Positions 24,008 through 33,388 of a DNA stretch of 37,779 bases are shown one piece after another (positions within the stretch are counted from its first letter, which is position 1; each line of letters starts with the position of its first letter). The notes under the pieces are model-generated. The model saw nothing but the letters and a program-made list of their open reading frames with translations. It searched no databases and was not told the origin of the DNA. The translations under genes and the position numbers were made by a program. The stretch is from Pseudomonadota bacterium (lineage in GTDB: Bacteria; Desulfobacterota; Syntrophobacteria; Syntrophobacterales; Syntrophobacteraceae). The stretch is taken from contig JAEZHY010000012.1 in the NCBI GenBank assembly GCA_023416335.1, positions 1-37,779 on the forward strand. The letters run 5' to 3'.

Positions 24008-25306
24008 TCAATCGGGGATGAGATCGTAATAATAGATCATGGCATCCGATCGCGAAATGATTCCAATTACGCGATCGTTTTCAACGACAGGCAGGCGTCC
24101 GATATCATGCTTGATGAGAATTCGCATGGCTTCGGCAACGCTGTGCCTTGGGGTCACCGTAATCACGTTCCTCGTCATGAAAGCCTTGATGGGTGACACG
24201 CGCTGCGAGTCTTTTGTCAGCTTGTTAAGGTCCCGCCTGGAAATAATTCCGACCAGTTTGTCCCCTTGCATCACCGGCGTACCGGAGTAGCCTTTGTTGT
24301 TCAGAATAGCGGCGACCTCCTCCACCGTCTGGTCCGGAGCGACGCTGTCCACAGGAAAGGACATCAGGTCGCTGATCTGGACAGGCAACTGCCGGTAGTC
24401 TTTCATTGCTTCCCGGAGCCAGGCCTCGACACCCTCCGACGTCGCCGAAGCTATCATTGCCGAACCCGCGGCCGAGTGTCCTCCGCCACCCATGAGGCGC
24501 ATTACCGCCCCGACGTCGAAACAATCGATCCCGCTGCGTCCGATGACCATGCATCGATCCTTCTCGGTATCCCTGAAAATGCCGAAAGCCACATCGACAT
24601 TCACAATGCTCCGGTACATGCTGACTACTTCGGCCAGTCCGGGTACGTGCCCATCGATGTCCATCTTCGCAATGCTCATCTGGTAACCGTTAAATTTGAC
24701 ACGCCTGGCATCGGCAAGCAATTTGAAGAGGATTTCCTTTTGCCTCGGACCGTACGTGGGCCGCAGGATGGACTGGATGACTTTCAGGTCCGCATGTCTT
24801 TCGAGGAGAAAGGCTGCTGCGCGCAGGTCCCTCGGGGTTGTCGACGGAAAAGTGAGATGACCGGTATCCTCATAGATCCCGGCGAGGAATAATGTGGCAT
24901 GGATTGGGGAAAGATCGATCTCCTTTTCCTTAAGGGTCTCCACAAGGAGGGTTACAGCGGCCCCAATCGGTTCGTTGCGAGACCACTGTGCCCCGATGTC
25001 GCTTTTACCGGGGTGATGGTCCCATAAATCTATCTGCAGTTCCGATTTCCTGGCGAGAGAACTGACCGATTCCAGCCGGGACCAGCGATTGGCATCCACC
25101 ACAACAAGCTTCTCTATCGCCTTCGGATCCAGGCTCCTCACGCTTTCGAAAGAAAAAATGTCCTTATGGATCGACAGAAAACTGCGAACATTCTGGTTCA
25201 CACTGGTAGGCAGAACGCGTCTTGCTTCCGGATAGAGCATCGAGGCGGCCACAACGGACGCCAGTGCGTCGAAATCGACGTTTTTGTGCGGAATGATGAC
25301 CTGCAA
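24008..25306 (-). CDS. DHH-family phosphoesterase with two CBS domains
   Basis: A 432-residue protein. The DHH part shows NVDFDALAS, VVVDANRWSRL, DHHPGKSDIG and EDTGHLTF; DHHA1 shows MGGGGHSAAGSAM at about residues 269-281. The last 120 residues are a pair of CBS domains (MSFPVDSVAPDQTVEEVA, then MTRNVITVTPRHSVAEAM), which normally bind adenosyl ligands and regulate the enzyme. The same DHH-CBS arrangement occurs as the N-terminal half of large poly(A) polymerase or CCA-adding proteins in deltaproteobacteria; the nucleotidyltransferase half is missing here. The start codon is TTG 25306, supported by AAAGGA 7-8 nt upstream and by the position of the first motif. A 144-bp gap separates it from the liv operon. 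Confidence 0.88.
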   Translation of the reverse strand: MQVIIPHKNVDFDALASVVAASMLYPEARRVLPTSVNQNVRSFLSIHKDIFSFESVRSLDPKAIEKLVVVDANRWSRLESVSSLARKSELQIDLWDHHPGKSDIGAQWSRNEPIGAAVTLLVETLKEKEIDLSPIHATLFLAGIYEDTGHLTFPSTTPRDLRAAAFLLERHADLKVIQSILRPTYGPRQKEILFKLLADARRVKFNGYQMSIAKMDIDGHVPGLAEVVSMYRSIVNVDVAFGIFRDTEKDRCMVIGRSGIDCFDVGAVMRLMGGGGHSAAGSAMIASATSEGVEAWLREAMKDYRQLPVQISDLMSFPVDSVAPDQTVEEVAAILNNKGYSGTPVMQGDKLVGIISRRDLNKLTKDSQRVSPIKAFMTRNVITVTPRHSVAEAMRILIKHDIGRLPVVENDRVIGIISRSDAMIYYYDLIPD

Positions 25307-25450
25307 GGCTGAATCCTTTCATTCTGTAAGGGGGATACAGCCTATAATTACGACATTTTTCGCTCTTTGCATAAATGTATTGCAGGTGCGAGATGCGTTT
25401 TCCGGCAGGATGGAAGGGAAAAGCATGCATACCGATTCCGGCAGCGCCTG

Positions 25451-26185
25451 CTAACGCTTCGTGGAGACTCCTCCTCCGAGGTAGGCAGCTTGTATTTCGG
25501 GATTGGATGCGATTTCGGATGCGGATCCGTCCATCGCGATTTTGCCGATTTCGAGGACATATGCTCTGTGGGCAAGTTTAAGGGCGGCGCGAGCGTTCTG
25601 TTCGACCAGCACAATAGTTACGCCCGAAGCATTTATCTCCGTGAGGGTCTCGAAAATCATCTTGACGAGCAGAGGAGCGAGTCCGAGACTTGGCTCGTCA
25701 AGAAGGAGAATCCTGGGTTGGCTCATGAGTGCCCGCCCGATCGCGAGCATCTGCTGCTCTCCACCGCTCAGCGTCCCGCCAAGCTGCCCGGACCTCTCTT
25801 TAAGGACGGGAAACAGCGAGTAAATCCACTCTTCGGATTTCCCCACGGCTTCAGAGTCGTTGTAGGCATAAGCGCCCAGGCGAAGATTTTCGCGCACGGT
25901 GAGCGTTCCGAAGATTCGACGGCCCTCCGGGACCTGTGCGATTCCATTCCGCACGATTTCATGGGCGGGAGCGTTTTGAATGGGTTGGCCACGGAAGGTG
26001 ATCCTGCCGGCGGAGGGTTTTACAAGCCCGGAAATCGAAAGCAGCGTGGTGGATTTTCCGGCGCCGTTTGCACCGAGAATGGCCACGATTTCGCCCTGTT
26101 TCGCATCGAGGCTGATCCCGTGGATAACCTCGATGTTGCCGTATTTTACATGCAGATTTTCTATAGAAAGGAGTTTCTCTTCCAC
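25451..26185 (-). CDS. livF: Branched-chain amino acid ABC transporter ATP-binding protein LivF (second set)
   Basis: A 244-residue ATPase. Walker A is GANGAGKST, the signature LSGGEQQMLAIGRAL, Walker B ILLLDEPSLGLAP and the H-loop position VLVEQNA. The LivF-type VPEGRRIFGTLTVRENL is present. It starts with GTG 26185, 1 bp after the livG stop, so translation is probably coupled. It is the last gene of the livJHMGF operon and clearly a paralogue of the LivF at 15019. Confidence 0.94.
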   Translation of the reverse strand: MEEKLLSIENLHVKYGNIEVIHGISLDAKQGEIVAILGANGAGKSTTLLSISGLVKPSAGRITFRGQPIQNAPAHEIVRNGIAQVPEGRRIFGTLTVRENLRLGAYAYNDSEAVGKSEEWIYSLFPVLKERSGQLGGTLSGGEQQMLAIGRALMSQPRILLLDEPSLGLAPLLVKMIFETLTEINASGVTIVLVEQNARAALKLAHRAYVLEIGKIAMDGSASEIASNPEIQAAYLGGGVSTKR

Positions 26186-26186
26186 T

Positions 26187-26954
26187 TTACCATTCTTTTT
26201 CGGAGCCGAGGTATGCCTCTATTACACGTTTATCCTGTCTGATTTCCTCGGGTGTCCCTTCGGCGATCTTCGATCCGTACTCCAGGACGACTATCTGCTC
26301 GCAGACTTCCATAACGAGCGACATATCGTGCTCTATAAGCAGAACAGTAACACCGCCGTCCCGAATCTTACGGATGAGAGTAACGAGCTGGGCGGTTTCC
26401 CAGTCGTTCATTCCGCCCGCGGGTTCGTCAAGAATCAGCAAATGCGGCCGTGTCGCAAGCGCTCTTGCGATTTCGAGAAGCCGCTGGTTCCCGTAGGAAA
26501 GATTCTTTGCAAGAACCTGTTCCTGACCCTTCAACCCGACAAATTGGAGAATCCGAAGTGCCTCATCAAGCGCGTGCAGTTCTTCCGATCTCTGACCGGG
26601 AGTATGAAACATCGACGAGAAGACCCCGGATTTCAGGTGCAAATGACAGCCTGCAAGAACATTTTCGATGACCGAAAGATTCTGAAAGAGCCGAATGGTC
26701 TGAAAAGTCCGTGCGATCCCGAGGGAGACAATTTTAGAAGTGCGTAGGTGAACGACAGGCTTTCCGTTGAACCTGATCTCCCCCTGGTCCGGCTGATAGA
26801 TTCCGGTAATCAGGTTGAAAACGGTCGTTTTTCCGGCTCCGTTCGGGCCGATAAGGCCTGAAATCGTTCCTTCTTCAACCTCGAAGGAGACGTTGTTCAC
26901 CGCCGTCAGGCCGCCAAAGTTCTTAACCAGGCGATTCAGACTGAGGAGGCTCAT
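26187..26954 (-). CDS. livG: Branched-chain amino acid ABC transporter ATP-binding protein LivG (second set)
   Basis: A 255-residue ATPase. Walker A is GPNGAGKTT, the signature [15 protein letters not shown], Walker [13 protein letters not shown] and the H loop LLIEHDM. ATG 26954 overlaps the livM stop as ATGA and has an AGGAGG-like stretch nearby within livM. The LivG and LivF of this set are more diverged from set 1 in their middle regions than in the motifs, suggesting an old duplication or separate origins. Confidence 0.94.
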   Translation of the reverse strand: MSLLSLNRLVKNFGGLTAVNNVSFEVEEGTISGLIGPNGAGKTTVFNLITGIYQPDQGEIRFNGKPVVHLRTSKIVSLGIARTFQTIRLFQNLSVIENVLAGCHLHLKSGVFSSMFHTPGQRSEELHALDEALRILQFVGLKGQEQVLAKNLSYGNQRLLEIARALATRPHLLILDEPAGGMNDWETAQLVTLIRKIRDGGVTVLLIEHDMSLVMEVCEQIVVLEYGSKIAEGTPEEIRQDKRVIEAYLGSEKEW

Positions 26955-27925
26955 ATCGTTCCGACCTCCTCTTCGACCTGCCGCTTCGGCGAAAAGACAT
27001 ATTTACGGGGCCGAGGCGGCAAAATGCCCTGGTTGCGGAAAAGCATCATCAGGATCATGGCTGCGCCGAAGATGAGCATCCGCGCATTGGCGAAATCTCT
27101 GAAGAGTTCGGGCAAACCGATGACGAGAAAAGCCCCGAGAAACATCCCCGGAATGCTGCCGGATCCGCCCAGAATGACGATCGCGAACATCAGGACGGAC
27201 TCCCAGAAAGTAAAGGATTCCGGTGAGATGATGGTCATTTTTGAAGCGTAGATGTTACCGGCTATTCCTGCCCAGGCAGCACCCAGTACGAAAGAGGCCA
27301 GCTTGTAATATGAGGTGTTTACACCGCACCCCTGTGCCGCGATCTCGTCTTCGCGGAGGTAATTCAATGCACGACCGAATCGGGATTCCTTTAGAAAATG
27401 GAGGAAAACGGCGCTTATGGCCGTAAGAATCCAGATCAGGTAGAAGAAATGATAGGGCGTACGTATGGCGAAACCGAAAAGGGATGGACGGGATATTCCG
27501 AAGATACCGTTCGATCCGCCTGTCAGCCCGAAGACGTCATTGATGAGGGCGATCCTGACTATTTCCCCGATGCCGATCGTAACGATGCAGAGATAATCGC
27601 CTCTCAGGTGAATTATCGGACGTGCGATAATGAGTGCGAAAAGACCCGCAAACAGAGCCGATACCGGAAGCAACAGGAGGATTGGAATATGGTATGTAGT
27701 GTTGAGAATCGCCGCAGTGTAGGCCCCGACGGCATAGAAGGCCGCATGGCCGAGATTGAACAGGCCGGCATCACCAACGATCATGTTCAGGCTAAGGGCA
27801 AGGAGCGTATAGATCCCGATGCTGTTCAAAACATCGATCCAGTATGAATTGAGAACAGCCGGTGGAACGGCAAACCACACAAGTATCAGGCCGGCGGCAA
27901 TGAGGAGTTTTTGCAGCTTCATCAT
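26951..27925 (-). CDS. livM: Branched-chain amino acid ABC transporter permease LivM (second set)
   Basis: A 324-residue permease. Landmarks are [44 protein letters not shown] and [16 protein letters not shown]. It is a little shorter than the LivM at 13204. ATG 27925 overlaps the livH stop by 4 bp, and it overlaps livG by 4 bp, so the operon is translationally coupled throughout. A second ATG three bases downstream is possible. Confidence 0.94.
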   Translation of the reverse strand: MMKLQKLLIAAGLILVWFAVPPAVLNSYWIDVLNSIGIYTLLALSLNMIVGDAGLFNLGHAAFYAVGAYTAAILNTTYHIPILLLLPVSALFAGLFALIIARPIIHLRGDYLCIVTIGIGEIVRIALINDVFGLTGGSNGIFGISRPSLFGFAIRTPYHFFYLIWILTAISAVFLHFLKESRFGRALNYLREDEIAAQGCGVNTSYYKLASFVLGAAWAGIAGNIYASKMTIISPESFTFWESVLMFAIVILGGSGSIPGMFLGAFLVIGLPELFRDFANARMLIFGAAMILMMLFRNQGILPPRPRKYVFSPKRQVEEEVGTI

Positions 27926-28827
27926 ACTTTCTCCGCCACCCGTTCGCCGAGAATACCCGTGGGCCTGATAATCAGGATGAGGATGAGAACCAGAAAAGCA
28001 ATCGCATCCTTCCAGGCAAAAGAGATATAAGCCGCTCCGAGTGCCTCGATTATGCCGAGTATTATTCCTCCCAGCATTGCCCCGGGAATGTTTCCGATTC
28101 CTCCGAGAATGGCTGCGGTGAAAGCCTTGAGACCGTAGCTCCAGCCCATGACGAAATTGATCTGCCCGTAGTAGAGCCCGACCATCAGGCCGGCGGCCCC
28201 GCCCATCGCGGGCCCGATCATGAAGACCAGCAGGATGACACGGTCTACATTGATGCCCATGAGCTTTGCGGCACCCTGGTCGATTGCTGCCGCACGAATG
28301 GCCGTTCCGACTTTTGTTTTTTGAATGAAGAAATAGAGGAAACTCATCATCAGGAGCGAAGCCAGCAGTACCAGGAGGCGCACGAGCGGAATTTCGATTC
28401 CGAAAAGGCTGAGGGCTGTCTTGGGGAGAATGTTTTGAGGATAGACCTGGATGCGAGCGCCGTAGATCAACATGATGGTGTTTTGAAGGAAAATGGAAGC
28501 GCCCAGCGCGGACACGACGGCGGAAAGCCGTGGCGATTCCCGGAGCGGGCGGTAGGCGACCCGATCCAGGAGCACTCCTACAAGGGCAACAAGTCCCATG
28601 ATCATCAGCACAAGGACGAGGGTACCCCAGACAGGCCCGATGCGGTCCGTGAGGGCCATCGATGCAAGAACGGAAAGCCCCAGATAGGCGCCCAGGGTAA
28701 ACAACTCGCTATGCGCGAAATTGATGAGTTTCAGGACTCCATACACCATCGTGTAGCCGAGGGCTATCAATGCATAGATGGAACCCACGGCGAGTCCGTT
28801 TGTAAGTTGCTGAAAAAATTGCTCCAT
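27922..28827 (-). CDS. livH: Branched-chain amino acid ABC transporter permease LivH (second set)
   Basis: A 301-residue permease beginning MEQFFQQLTNGLAVGSIYAL, the standard LivH start, with INFAHSEL and AAILGGIGNIPGAMLGG later. The frame stays open to 28938, and ATG 28863 is in frame, but that codon lies inside the stem of a hairpin (28858-28884) and would add a non-homologous leader, so 28827 was chosen. No strong ribosome binding site is visible. The first residues of the channel family match is the main support for the start. Confidence 0.92.
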   Translation of the reverse strand: MEQFFQQLTNGLAVGSIYALIALGYTMVYGVLKLINFAHSELFTLGAYLGLSVLASMALTDRIGPVWGTLVLVLMIMGLVALVGVLLDRVAYRPLRESPRLSAVVSALGASIFLQNTIMLIYGARIQVYPQNILPKTALSLFGIEIPLVRLLVLLASLLMMSFLYFFIQKTKVGTAIRAAAIDQGAAKLMGINVDRVILLVFMIGPAMGGAAGLMVGLYYGQINFVMGWSYGLKAFTAAILGGIGNIPGAMLGGIILGIIEALGAAYISFAWKDAIAFLVLILILIIRPTGILGERVAEKV

Positions 28828-28857
28828 TCGAAAATTCTTTGCGTCGGTCAAACCAAA

Positions 28858-28884
28858 GCGCATGGCAAACGAACAGCCATGCGC
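28858..28884 (-). other. Hairpin between livJ and livH (9-bp stem)
   Basis: GCGCATGGC (28858-28866) and GCCATGCGC (28876-28884) form a perfect 9-bp stem with a 9-nt loop, 31 bp upstream of the livH start. No T-run follows on the minus strand. It may stop decay of the livJ mRNA or limit read-through. Confidence 0.6.
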
Positions 28885-28908
28885 CTGCAGTTCACAAAAG
28901 TTAATCGA

Positions 28909-28932
28909 TTCCGCGGCTTTCAGACCGCGGAA
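28909..28932 (-). other. Hairpin between livJ and livH (8-bp GC-rich stem)
   Basis: TTCCGCGG (28909-28916) and CCGCGGAA (28925-28932) form an 8-bp stem with an 8-nt loop. On the minus strand it is followed by ATCGATTAACTTTT rather than a proper T-run. Together with the hairpin next to it this fits a site that keeps the binding-protein mRNA more abundant than the channel mRNA. Confidence 0.6.
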
Positions 28933-29020
28933 AAACATTTTGCCGGATCGCTTCTATCGGAAGCGGGCGAGGGCAGGTATGTGATTAGGCCCCCTACCCT
29001 CCACCGAACCTTCGGAATTT

Positions 29021-30148
29021 TTACTGCTGGAGGACAAACTCTCCATCGGCGCCTACCTTGTAGACTTTGTAGACTTCGCCGATGCGGTCGCCTTTGTCGT
29101 TGAAAGAGATTTTTCCGGTCAGTCCCGGAAAGTCTTTTAACTCTTTATGCATGTAGTCGGCAAGCTTTGAGGTGTCTTCCGACTTCGTTTGCTCGATTGC
29201 ATAAGTCGCAACACGGAATCCGTCTCCCGCCAGCACGGCATAAATCGAATTGGGAGCATGTCCGTATTTCTTGGTGAAAGCAGCGAGGAAAGACTTCGCC
29301 TGTTCGGAAGGAAGATCTTTGGGAAGGGGTGCGCTGACAAAGTAAAAACCAGCAGCGGCTTCTTTTCCGGCGATCTTGACCAGGTCAGGATTATTCGTTG
29401 CATCGCCGCCGATGAATGGAACGTTCCAGTTCATCTGCAGCTTTTGTTTCAGCAGAAGACCGGCTTCGCCATAATAACCGGTGAAAAATACGAGGTCGGG
29501 CTGAACCGATTTCATCTTCGTCAGGACGGCCGTGTAGTCCTGTTCCTTCGGCGTGAGTGCATCGAAGAAGACTATTTCCACGCCTTTATCGTCTTTCAAA
29601 AGGGTTTTGGCTTCTTCTGCGAGCCCTTTTGCGTATGTGCTGTTGTCATGAAGTATCGCCAGCTTTTTGCTGCCGATCTTCCGGATAGCCTGAACGGCCA
29701 CTTTGGCCTGTTCGTCATCGCGCGGGCAAGTCCTGAAGAAGTACTTGAGTCCTTTTTCCGTCAGCCTGATCGCCGTCGAACCGTCCGCAATCTGGATGAT
29801 CTTGTTTTCGTCATATATGTTCTGCGTCGCTTCGGTTACAGCCGACCCGTAGGTCCCGATCACCGCGCGTACGCCGCGCGTTGTCAATCGCTGCGCGGCA
29901 AGAGCCGCCGTTCGCGGATCGCCGCCATCGTCTTCGGTTACTATCTCGACCTGTCTCCCGATGACTCCGCCCTTACCGTTCACTTCTTCGGCCAAAAGAT
30001 CCAGCACCTGTTTCATCTCGGCGCCTTCACTCGCCCACGAACCCGTCAGAGGCGCCATCAGCCCGATTTTCAGAGGTTCGGCCGCATTGGCGTGCATAAG
30101 CGGACTGATCAAAAATGCAGCCATTACAACGTAAAGCAATTTTTTCAT
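29021..30148 (-). CDS. livJ: Branched-chain amino acid ABC transporter substrate-binding protein LivJ/LivK type
   Basis: A 375-residue periplasmic binding protein (type I fold). A signal peptide of about 22 residues (KKLLYVVMAAFLISPLMHANA, cut before Ala-Glu-Pro) is clear. The mature start LKIGLMAPLTGSWASEGAEM, then VIGTYGSAVTEATQ and FFTGYYGEAGLLLKQ are typical of the family. AGGAGGTG (30156-30163 on the minus strand) is a near-perfect ribosome binding site 7 nt before ATG 30148, fitting the high level expected of a binding protein. It is the first gene of livJHMGF, separated from livH by two hairpins. The ligand cannot be told; the divergent putA gene makes proline or another amino acid possible. 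Confidence 0.94.
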   Translation of the reverse strand: MKKLLYVVMAAFLISPLMHANAAEPLKIGLMAPLTGSWASEGAEMKQVLDLLAEEVNGKGGVIGRQVEIVTEDDGGDPRTAALAAQRLTTRGVRAVIGTYGSAVTEATQNIYDENKIIQIADGSTAIRLTEKGLKYFFRTCPRDDEQAKVAVQAIRKIGSKKLAILHDNSTYAKGLAEEAKTLLKDDKGVEIVFFDALTPKEQDYTAVLTKMKSVQPDLVFFTGYYGEAGLLLKQKLQMNWNVPFIGGDATNNPDLVKIAGKEAAAGFYFVSAPLPKDLPSEQAKSFLAAFTKKYGHAPNSIYAVLAGDGFRVATYAIEQTKSEDTSKLADYMHKELKDFPGLTGKISFNDKGDRIGEVYKVYKVGADGEFVLQQ

Positions 30149-30224
30149 GTAAGAACACCTCCTGCGGAACGGATTTGGTTAAAGTTGTCGAATTAATGGG
30201 GGTACCATTTTGCCGGAATGAAAG

Positions 30225-30253
30225 AAAGTAGCAGGAACATCGACTTCTGTCAA
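30225..30253 (-). promoter_or_regulatory. Sigma-70 promoter of livJHMGF
   Basis: On the minus strand a perfect TTGACA (30248-30253) is followed after 17 bp by TACTTT (30225-30230), a three of six match. It would give a leader of about 70 nt before livJ. Confidence 0.5.
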
Positions 30254-30301
30254 TTAAGTCCCCGTAATTTCGCCCTTTGATGTTCTCTCTGCCAGGGAAG
30301 A

Positions 30302-30332
30302 TTGATTATATTGGTGCCGATACATCTATACT
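30302..30332 (+). promoter_or_regulatory. Possible sigma-70 promoter of putA
   Basis: TATACT (30327-30332) is a five of six -10. TTGATT (30302-30307) lies upstream with a long 19-bp spacer. It would start transcription about 50 bp before ATG 30390. It is divergent from the liv promoter 50 bp away, so a shared regulator could act on both. Confidence 0.4.
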
Positions 30333-30389
30333 GGAAGAGTACCGTCGCGCAAAAGCACTAATACGTCCCACGGACGACAGGAGTTGTGG

Positions 30390-33374
30390 ATGAACTCGGA
30401 ACTGGAGAACAGGATTCACGAAACGGGACTGCGCCTGTACGGCCTCATGGAGGGAGAATCAAAATCCGTCTTCAGAAAAGAATACTGGACCGGAAAACTG
30501 TTTGAATGGTGCATGCACAACGAGCACTTCAAAGTACAGATGTTCCGCTTCATCGATGTATTTCCGTATCTCCGCAGCACGGACTCCGTCATCAGTCATA
30601 TACGGGAGTACTTTTCAGATCCGGCCATGAATTTCCCCTCTGCCCTGGACTGGGGGATCAAATTTATTTCCCCGGCGTGGATGACGTCCCGAATAATTGC
30701 GCGCAGCATAGCCAAAAACATAAACAAGATCGCCGGACAGTTCATTATCGGCGCAACGCCCGAAGAGAGCCTCGCCGGCCTGAAGGCGCTGCGATCCAGG
30801 GGGCTCGCATTTTCCATAGATCTTCTGGGTGAAGCGGTTGTGTCCGAAATCGAGGCGGAAGAATACACCGCCAGGTACCTGGAACTTCTGGATTTCCTGA
30901 ACGCCCGGCAGGGGGATATGGCCCCTCTGGGCAAGGCATCCGAAAATCTCGACTGGGGCAGTTCTCCGAAGATAAACGTCTCCCTGAAAACCTCCGCCAT
31001 GTACTCCCAGATGAATCCCTGCGCATTTGAATATTCAATCGAAAAATCCAAAGAGCGGCTTCGCCCCATTCTGAGAAAGGCAATGAAAGCGGGAGCTTTC
31101 GTCTATCTCGACATGGAGCATTACGGAATCAAGAACCTGACTCTTGCGCTTTATAGAAGCCTGATGGAAGAAGCCGAGTTCCGAGATTATCCCCATACGG
31201 GAATCGTGATTCAGTCATACCTGCGCGACAGCCAATCGGACGTGGAAGCCATGCTCGATTGGGCATCCAGGGGAGGTTTTCATTTCACGATCCGCTTGGT
31301 GAAAGGTGCTTACTGGGACCAGGAAGTCATCAATGCCGGTCAGAAGAACTGGCCGATTCCCGTCTTTACCAGGAAGCACGAAACCGATGCAAGCTTTGAA
31401 AAGCTTGCGCGTATTATTCTCATGAACGGCAGAAATGTGAAACTTGCCTGTGCCTCGCACAATATCCGGTCCATATCCGCCGTGGCGGAAACCGCGAAAG
31501 ATGTCGGAGCGAACACGGATAATTATGAGTTCCAGGTCCTGTATGGGATGGGCGAACCTGTCAGGACCGCCCTGCGCAAGGCCGGCCTTCGCGTAAGAGT
31601 ATACTGCCCGATCGGCGAGATGGTTCAGGGCATGTCTTACCTGGTTCGCCGCCTGCTGGAGAACACGGCAAACGAGTCTTTTCTCAGGCAGAGCTTCTCG
31701 CAGAAACTCCCAAAAATCGAACTCCTGAGAAACCCGGCAGACAAGACCAAAGACTCAGATTCGCCGAAACTGCCAACGACAACGAATAGCGGTATCGCTC
31801 CTTACAGTATAGAGCCGATTCTGGACTGGTCCGAAGAAGAGCATCGAATCAACTTTGAGCACGCGCTAAGCGATATTCGCCGAAATTTCCCCATATCGGT
31901 CCCGTTAATGATCGCGGGAAAGCCCTTATCGACGGAGAGGAAGTTCCAATCCGTCAACCCCAACAACACTGCTGAAGTCGTGGGAGTCGTTTCTTCCGCG
32001 GGAAATTCTGAGGCCGAGGCTGCAATCGAGGCCGCGAAATCCGTGTTTCCCTCATGGAGGGACACCCCCGCCGAGAGCCGCGCCGACTATCTATTTAAAG
32101 CCGCTGCAGCTGCCAGGAAAAGACGATGTGAGTTGGCAGCTCTCCAGGTATTCGAAGTTGGCAAAACCTGGAGTGAGGCGGATGCAGACGTATGCGAAGC
32201 GATCGATTACCTTGAGTACTACGGCCGGGAGATGATTCGAGTCGGCAAACCCATCAGACTCGGGCCGGTCCCGGGAGAAACCAGTCTTCTCGTCTACGAA
32301 CCGAGGGGAGTGATCGTTGTCGTTGCTCCCTGGAACTTCCCTATGGCCATTTCGACAGGAATGAGTGCGGCGGCATTGGTCACCGGAAACACGGTCGTCT
32401 ATAAACCGGCATCGCAATCGCCGGTAGTCGGGTACATGATTTCGCGCATTTTCGAAGAAGCGGGACTGCCGCCAGGGGTTTTCAACTTTCTTCCCGGCCC
32501 GGGCGGAGAGCTTGGAGATCGTCTTACAACACATCCCGACGTCGCCATGATAGCGTTTACGGGGAGCAAGAACGTCGGTCTCCATATAATCGAAAATGCG
32601 TTCAGGACATCTGCCGGTTCTTCACTCGTAAAAAACGTGATTGCCGAAATGGGTGGGAAGAATGCGATTATCGTCGATTCGGATGCGGACCTCGATGAAG
32701 CAATCCTCTACGCCCTGCAATCAGCCTTCGGCTACCAGGGCCAGAAATGCTCCGCCTGTTCGCGCCTGATCGTCCTGGAAGAGAATTACGACAGGCTGCT
32801 GACTCGCCTCAAAGCGGCAGCCGAGAGCCTGAACATCGGCCCGACCGAGTTTCCTCAAAACTTCATGGGGGCGGTTGTCGAACCGGCGGCCCGTGAAAAG
32901 GTGCTGCGATACATTGAAATCGGCAAGAAAGAAGCAAGGCTATTGCTCGAAAGGGATGTGCCCGTAGGCCGCGGCAATTTCGTCCCGCTCACCATCTTCA
33001 CGGATGTTGCCCCCGGGAGCCGGCTGGCGCAGGACGAAATCTTCGGACCGGTCCTTTCGGTAATCCGAGTCAAAGATTTCGACGAGGCCCTGCGTGTTGC
33101 AAACGGCACGGAATACGCCCTGACAGGCGGTGTGCTTTCCAGAAGTCCGGGGGACATCAGCAAAGCTCGCGAGAGTTTTCGGACCGGAAATCTTTACATA
33201 AACCGGGGATGTACCGGGGCAGTCGTGGGACGGCATCCTTTCGGAGGATTCAAAATGTCAGGCATGGGCTCCAAAGCCGGAGGCCCGGATTACCTTCTGC
33301 ACTTCATGGTCCCGCGAAATATAGTGGAGAATACAGTTCGAAGAGGCTTTGCACCTCTGGAAGAAGATATCTAG
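30390..33374 (+). CDS. putA: Bifunctional proline dehydrogenase / P5C dehydrogenase (PutA, short type)
   Basis: A 994-residue enzyme that oxidises proline to glutamate via FAD and NAD+. The proline dehydrogenase half (about residues 60-440) shows RLVKGAYWDQEV, FQVLYGMGEPVR and RRLLENTANESFL. The P5C (aldehyde) dehydrogenase half (about 490-980) shows APWNFPMAISTGM, FTGSKNVG, catalytic Glu753 in EMGGKNA, catalytic Cys787 in GQKCSAC, and EIFGPVLSV. There is no N-terminal ribbon-helix-helix, so unlike the E. coli protein it cannot repress its own gene; size and layout match the Geobacter type. ATG 30390 has AGGAG 6 nt upstream; an in-frame TTG at 30384 is too close. It is divergent from the liv operon. 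Confidence 0.96.
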   Translation: MNSELENRIHETGLRLYGLMEGESKSVFRKEYWTGKLFEWCMHNEHFKVQMFRFIDVFPYLRSTDSVISHIREYFSDPAMNFPSALDWGIKFISPAWMTSRIIARSIAKNINKIAGQFIIGATPEESLAGLKALRSRGLAFSIDLLGEAVVSEIEAEEYTARYLELLDFLNARQGDMAPLGKASENLDWGSSPKINVSLKTSAMYSQMNPCAFEYSIEKSKERLRPILRKAMKAGAFVYLDMEHYGIKNLTLALYRSLMEEAEFRDYPHTGIVIQSYLRDSQSDVEAMLDWASRGGFHFTIRLVKGAYWDQEVINAGQKNWPIPVFTRKHETDASFEKLARIILMNGRNVKLACASHNIRSISAVAETAKDVGANTDNYEFQVLYGMGEPVRTALRKAGLRVRVYCPIGEMVQGMSYLVRRLLENTANESFLRQSFSQKLPKIELLRNPADKTKDSDSPKLPTTTNSGIAPYSIEPILDWSEEEHRINFEHALSDIRRNFPISVPLMIAGKPLSTERKFQSVNPNNTAEVVGVVSSAGNSEAEAAIEAAKSVFPSWRDTPAESRADYLFKAAAAARKRRCELAALQVFEVGKTWSEADADVCEAIDYLEYYGREMIRVGKPIRLGPVPGETSLLVYEPRGVIVVVAPWNFPMAISTGMSAAALVTGNTVVYKPASQSPVVGYMISRIFEEAGLPPGVFNFLPGPGGELGDRLTTHPDVAMIAFTGSKNVGLHIIENAFRTSAGSSLVKNVIAEMGGKNAIIVDSDADLDEAILYALQSAFGYQGQKCSACSRLIVLEENYDRLLTRLKAAAESLNIGPTEFPQNFMGAVVEPAAREKVLRYIEIGKKEARLLLERDVPVGRGNFVPLTIFTDVAPGSRLAQDEIFGPVLSVIRVKDFDEALRVANGTEYALTGGVLSRSPGDISKARESFRTGNLYINRGCTGAVVGRHPFGGFKMSGMGSKAGGPDYLLHFMVPRNIVENTVRRGFAPLEEDI

Positions 33375-33388
33375 ACAAGGCAGTGATT

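Noticed and set aside
29189..30196. Long plus-strand frame (335 residues) opposite livJ
   Set aside because: It is antisense to a gene with a signal peptide and near-perfect ribosome binding site.
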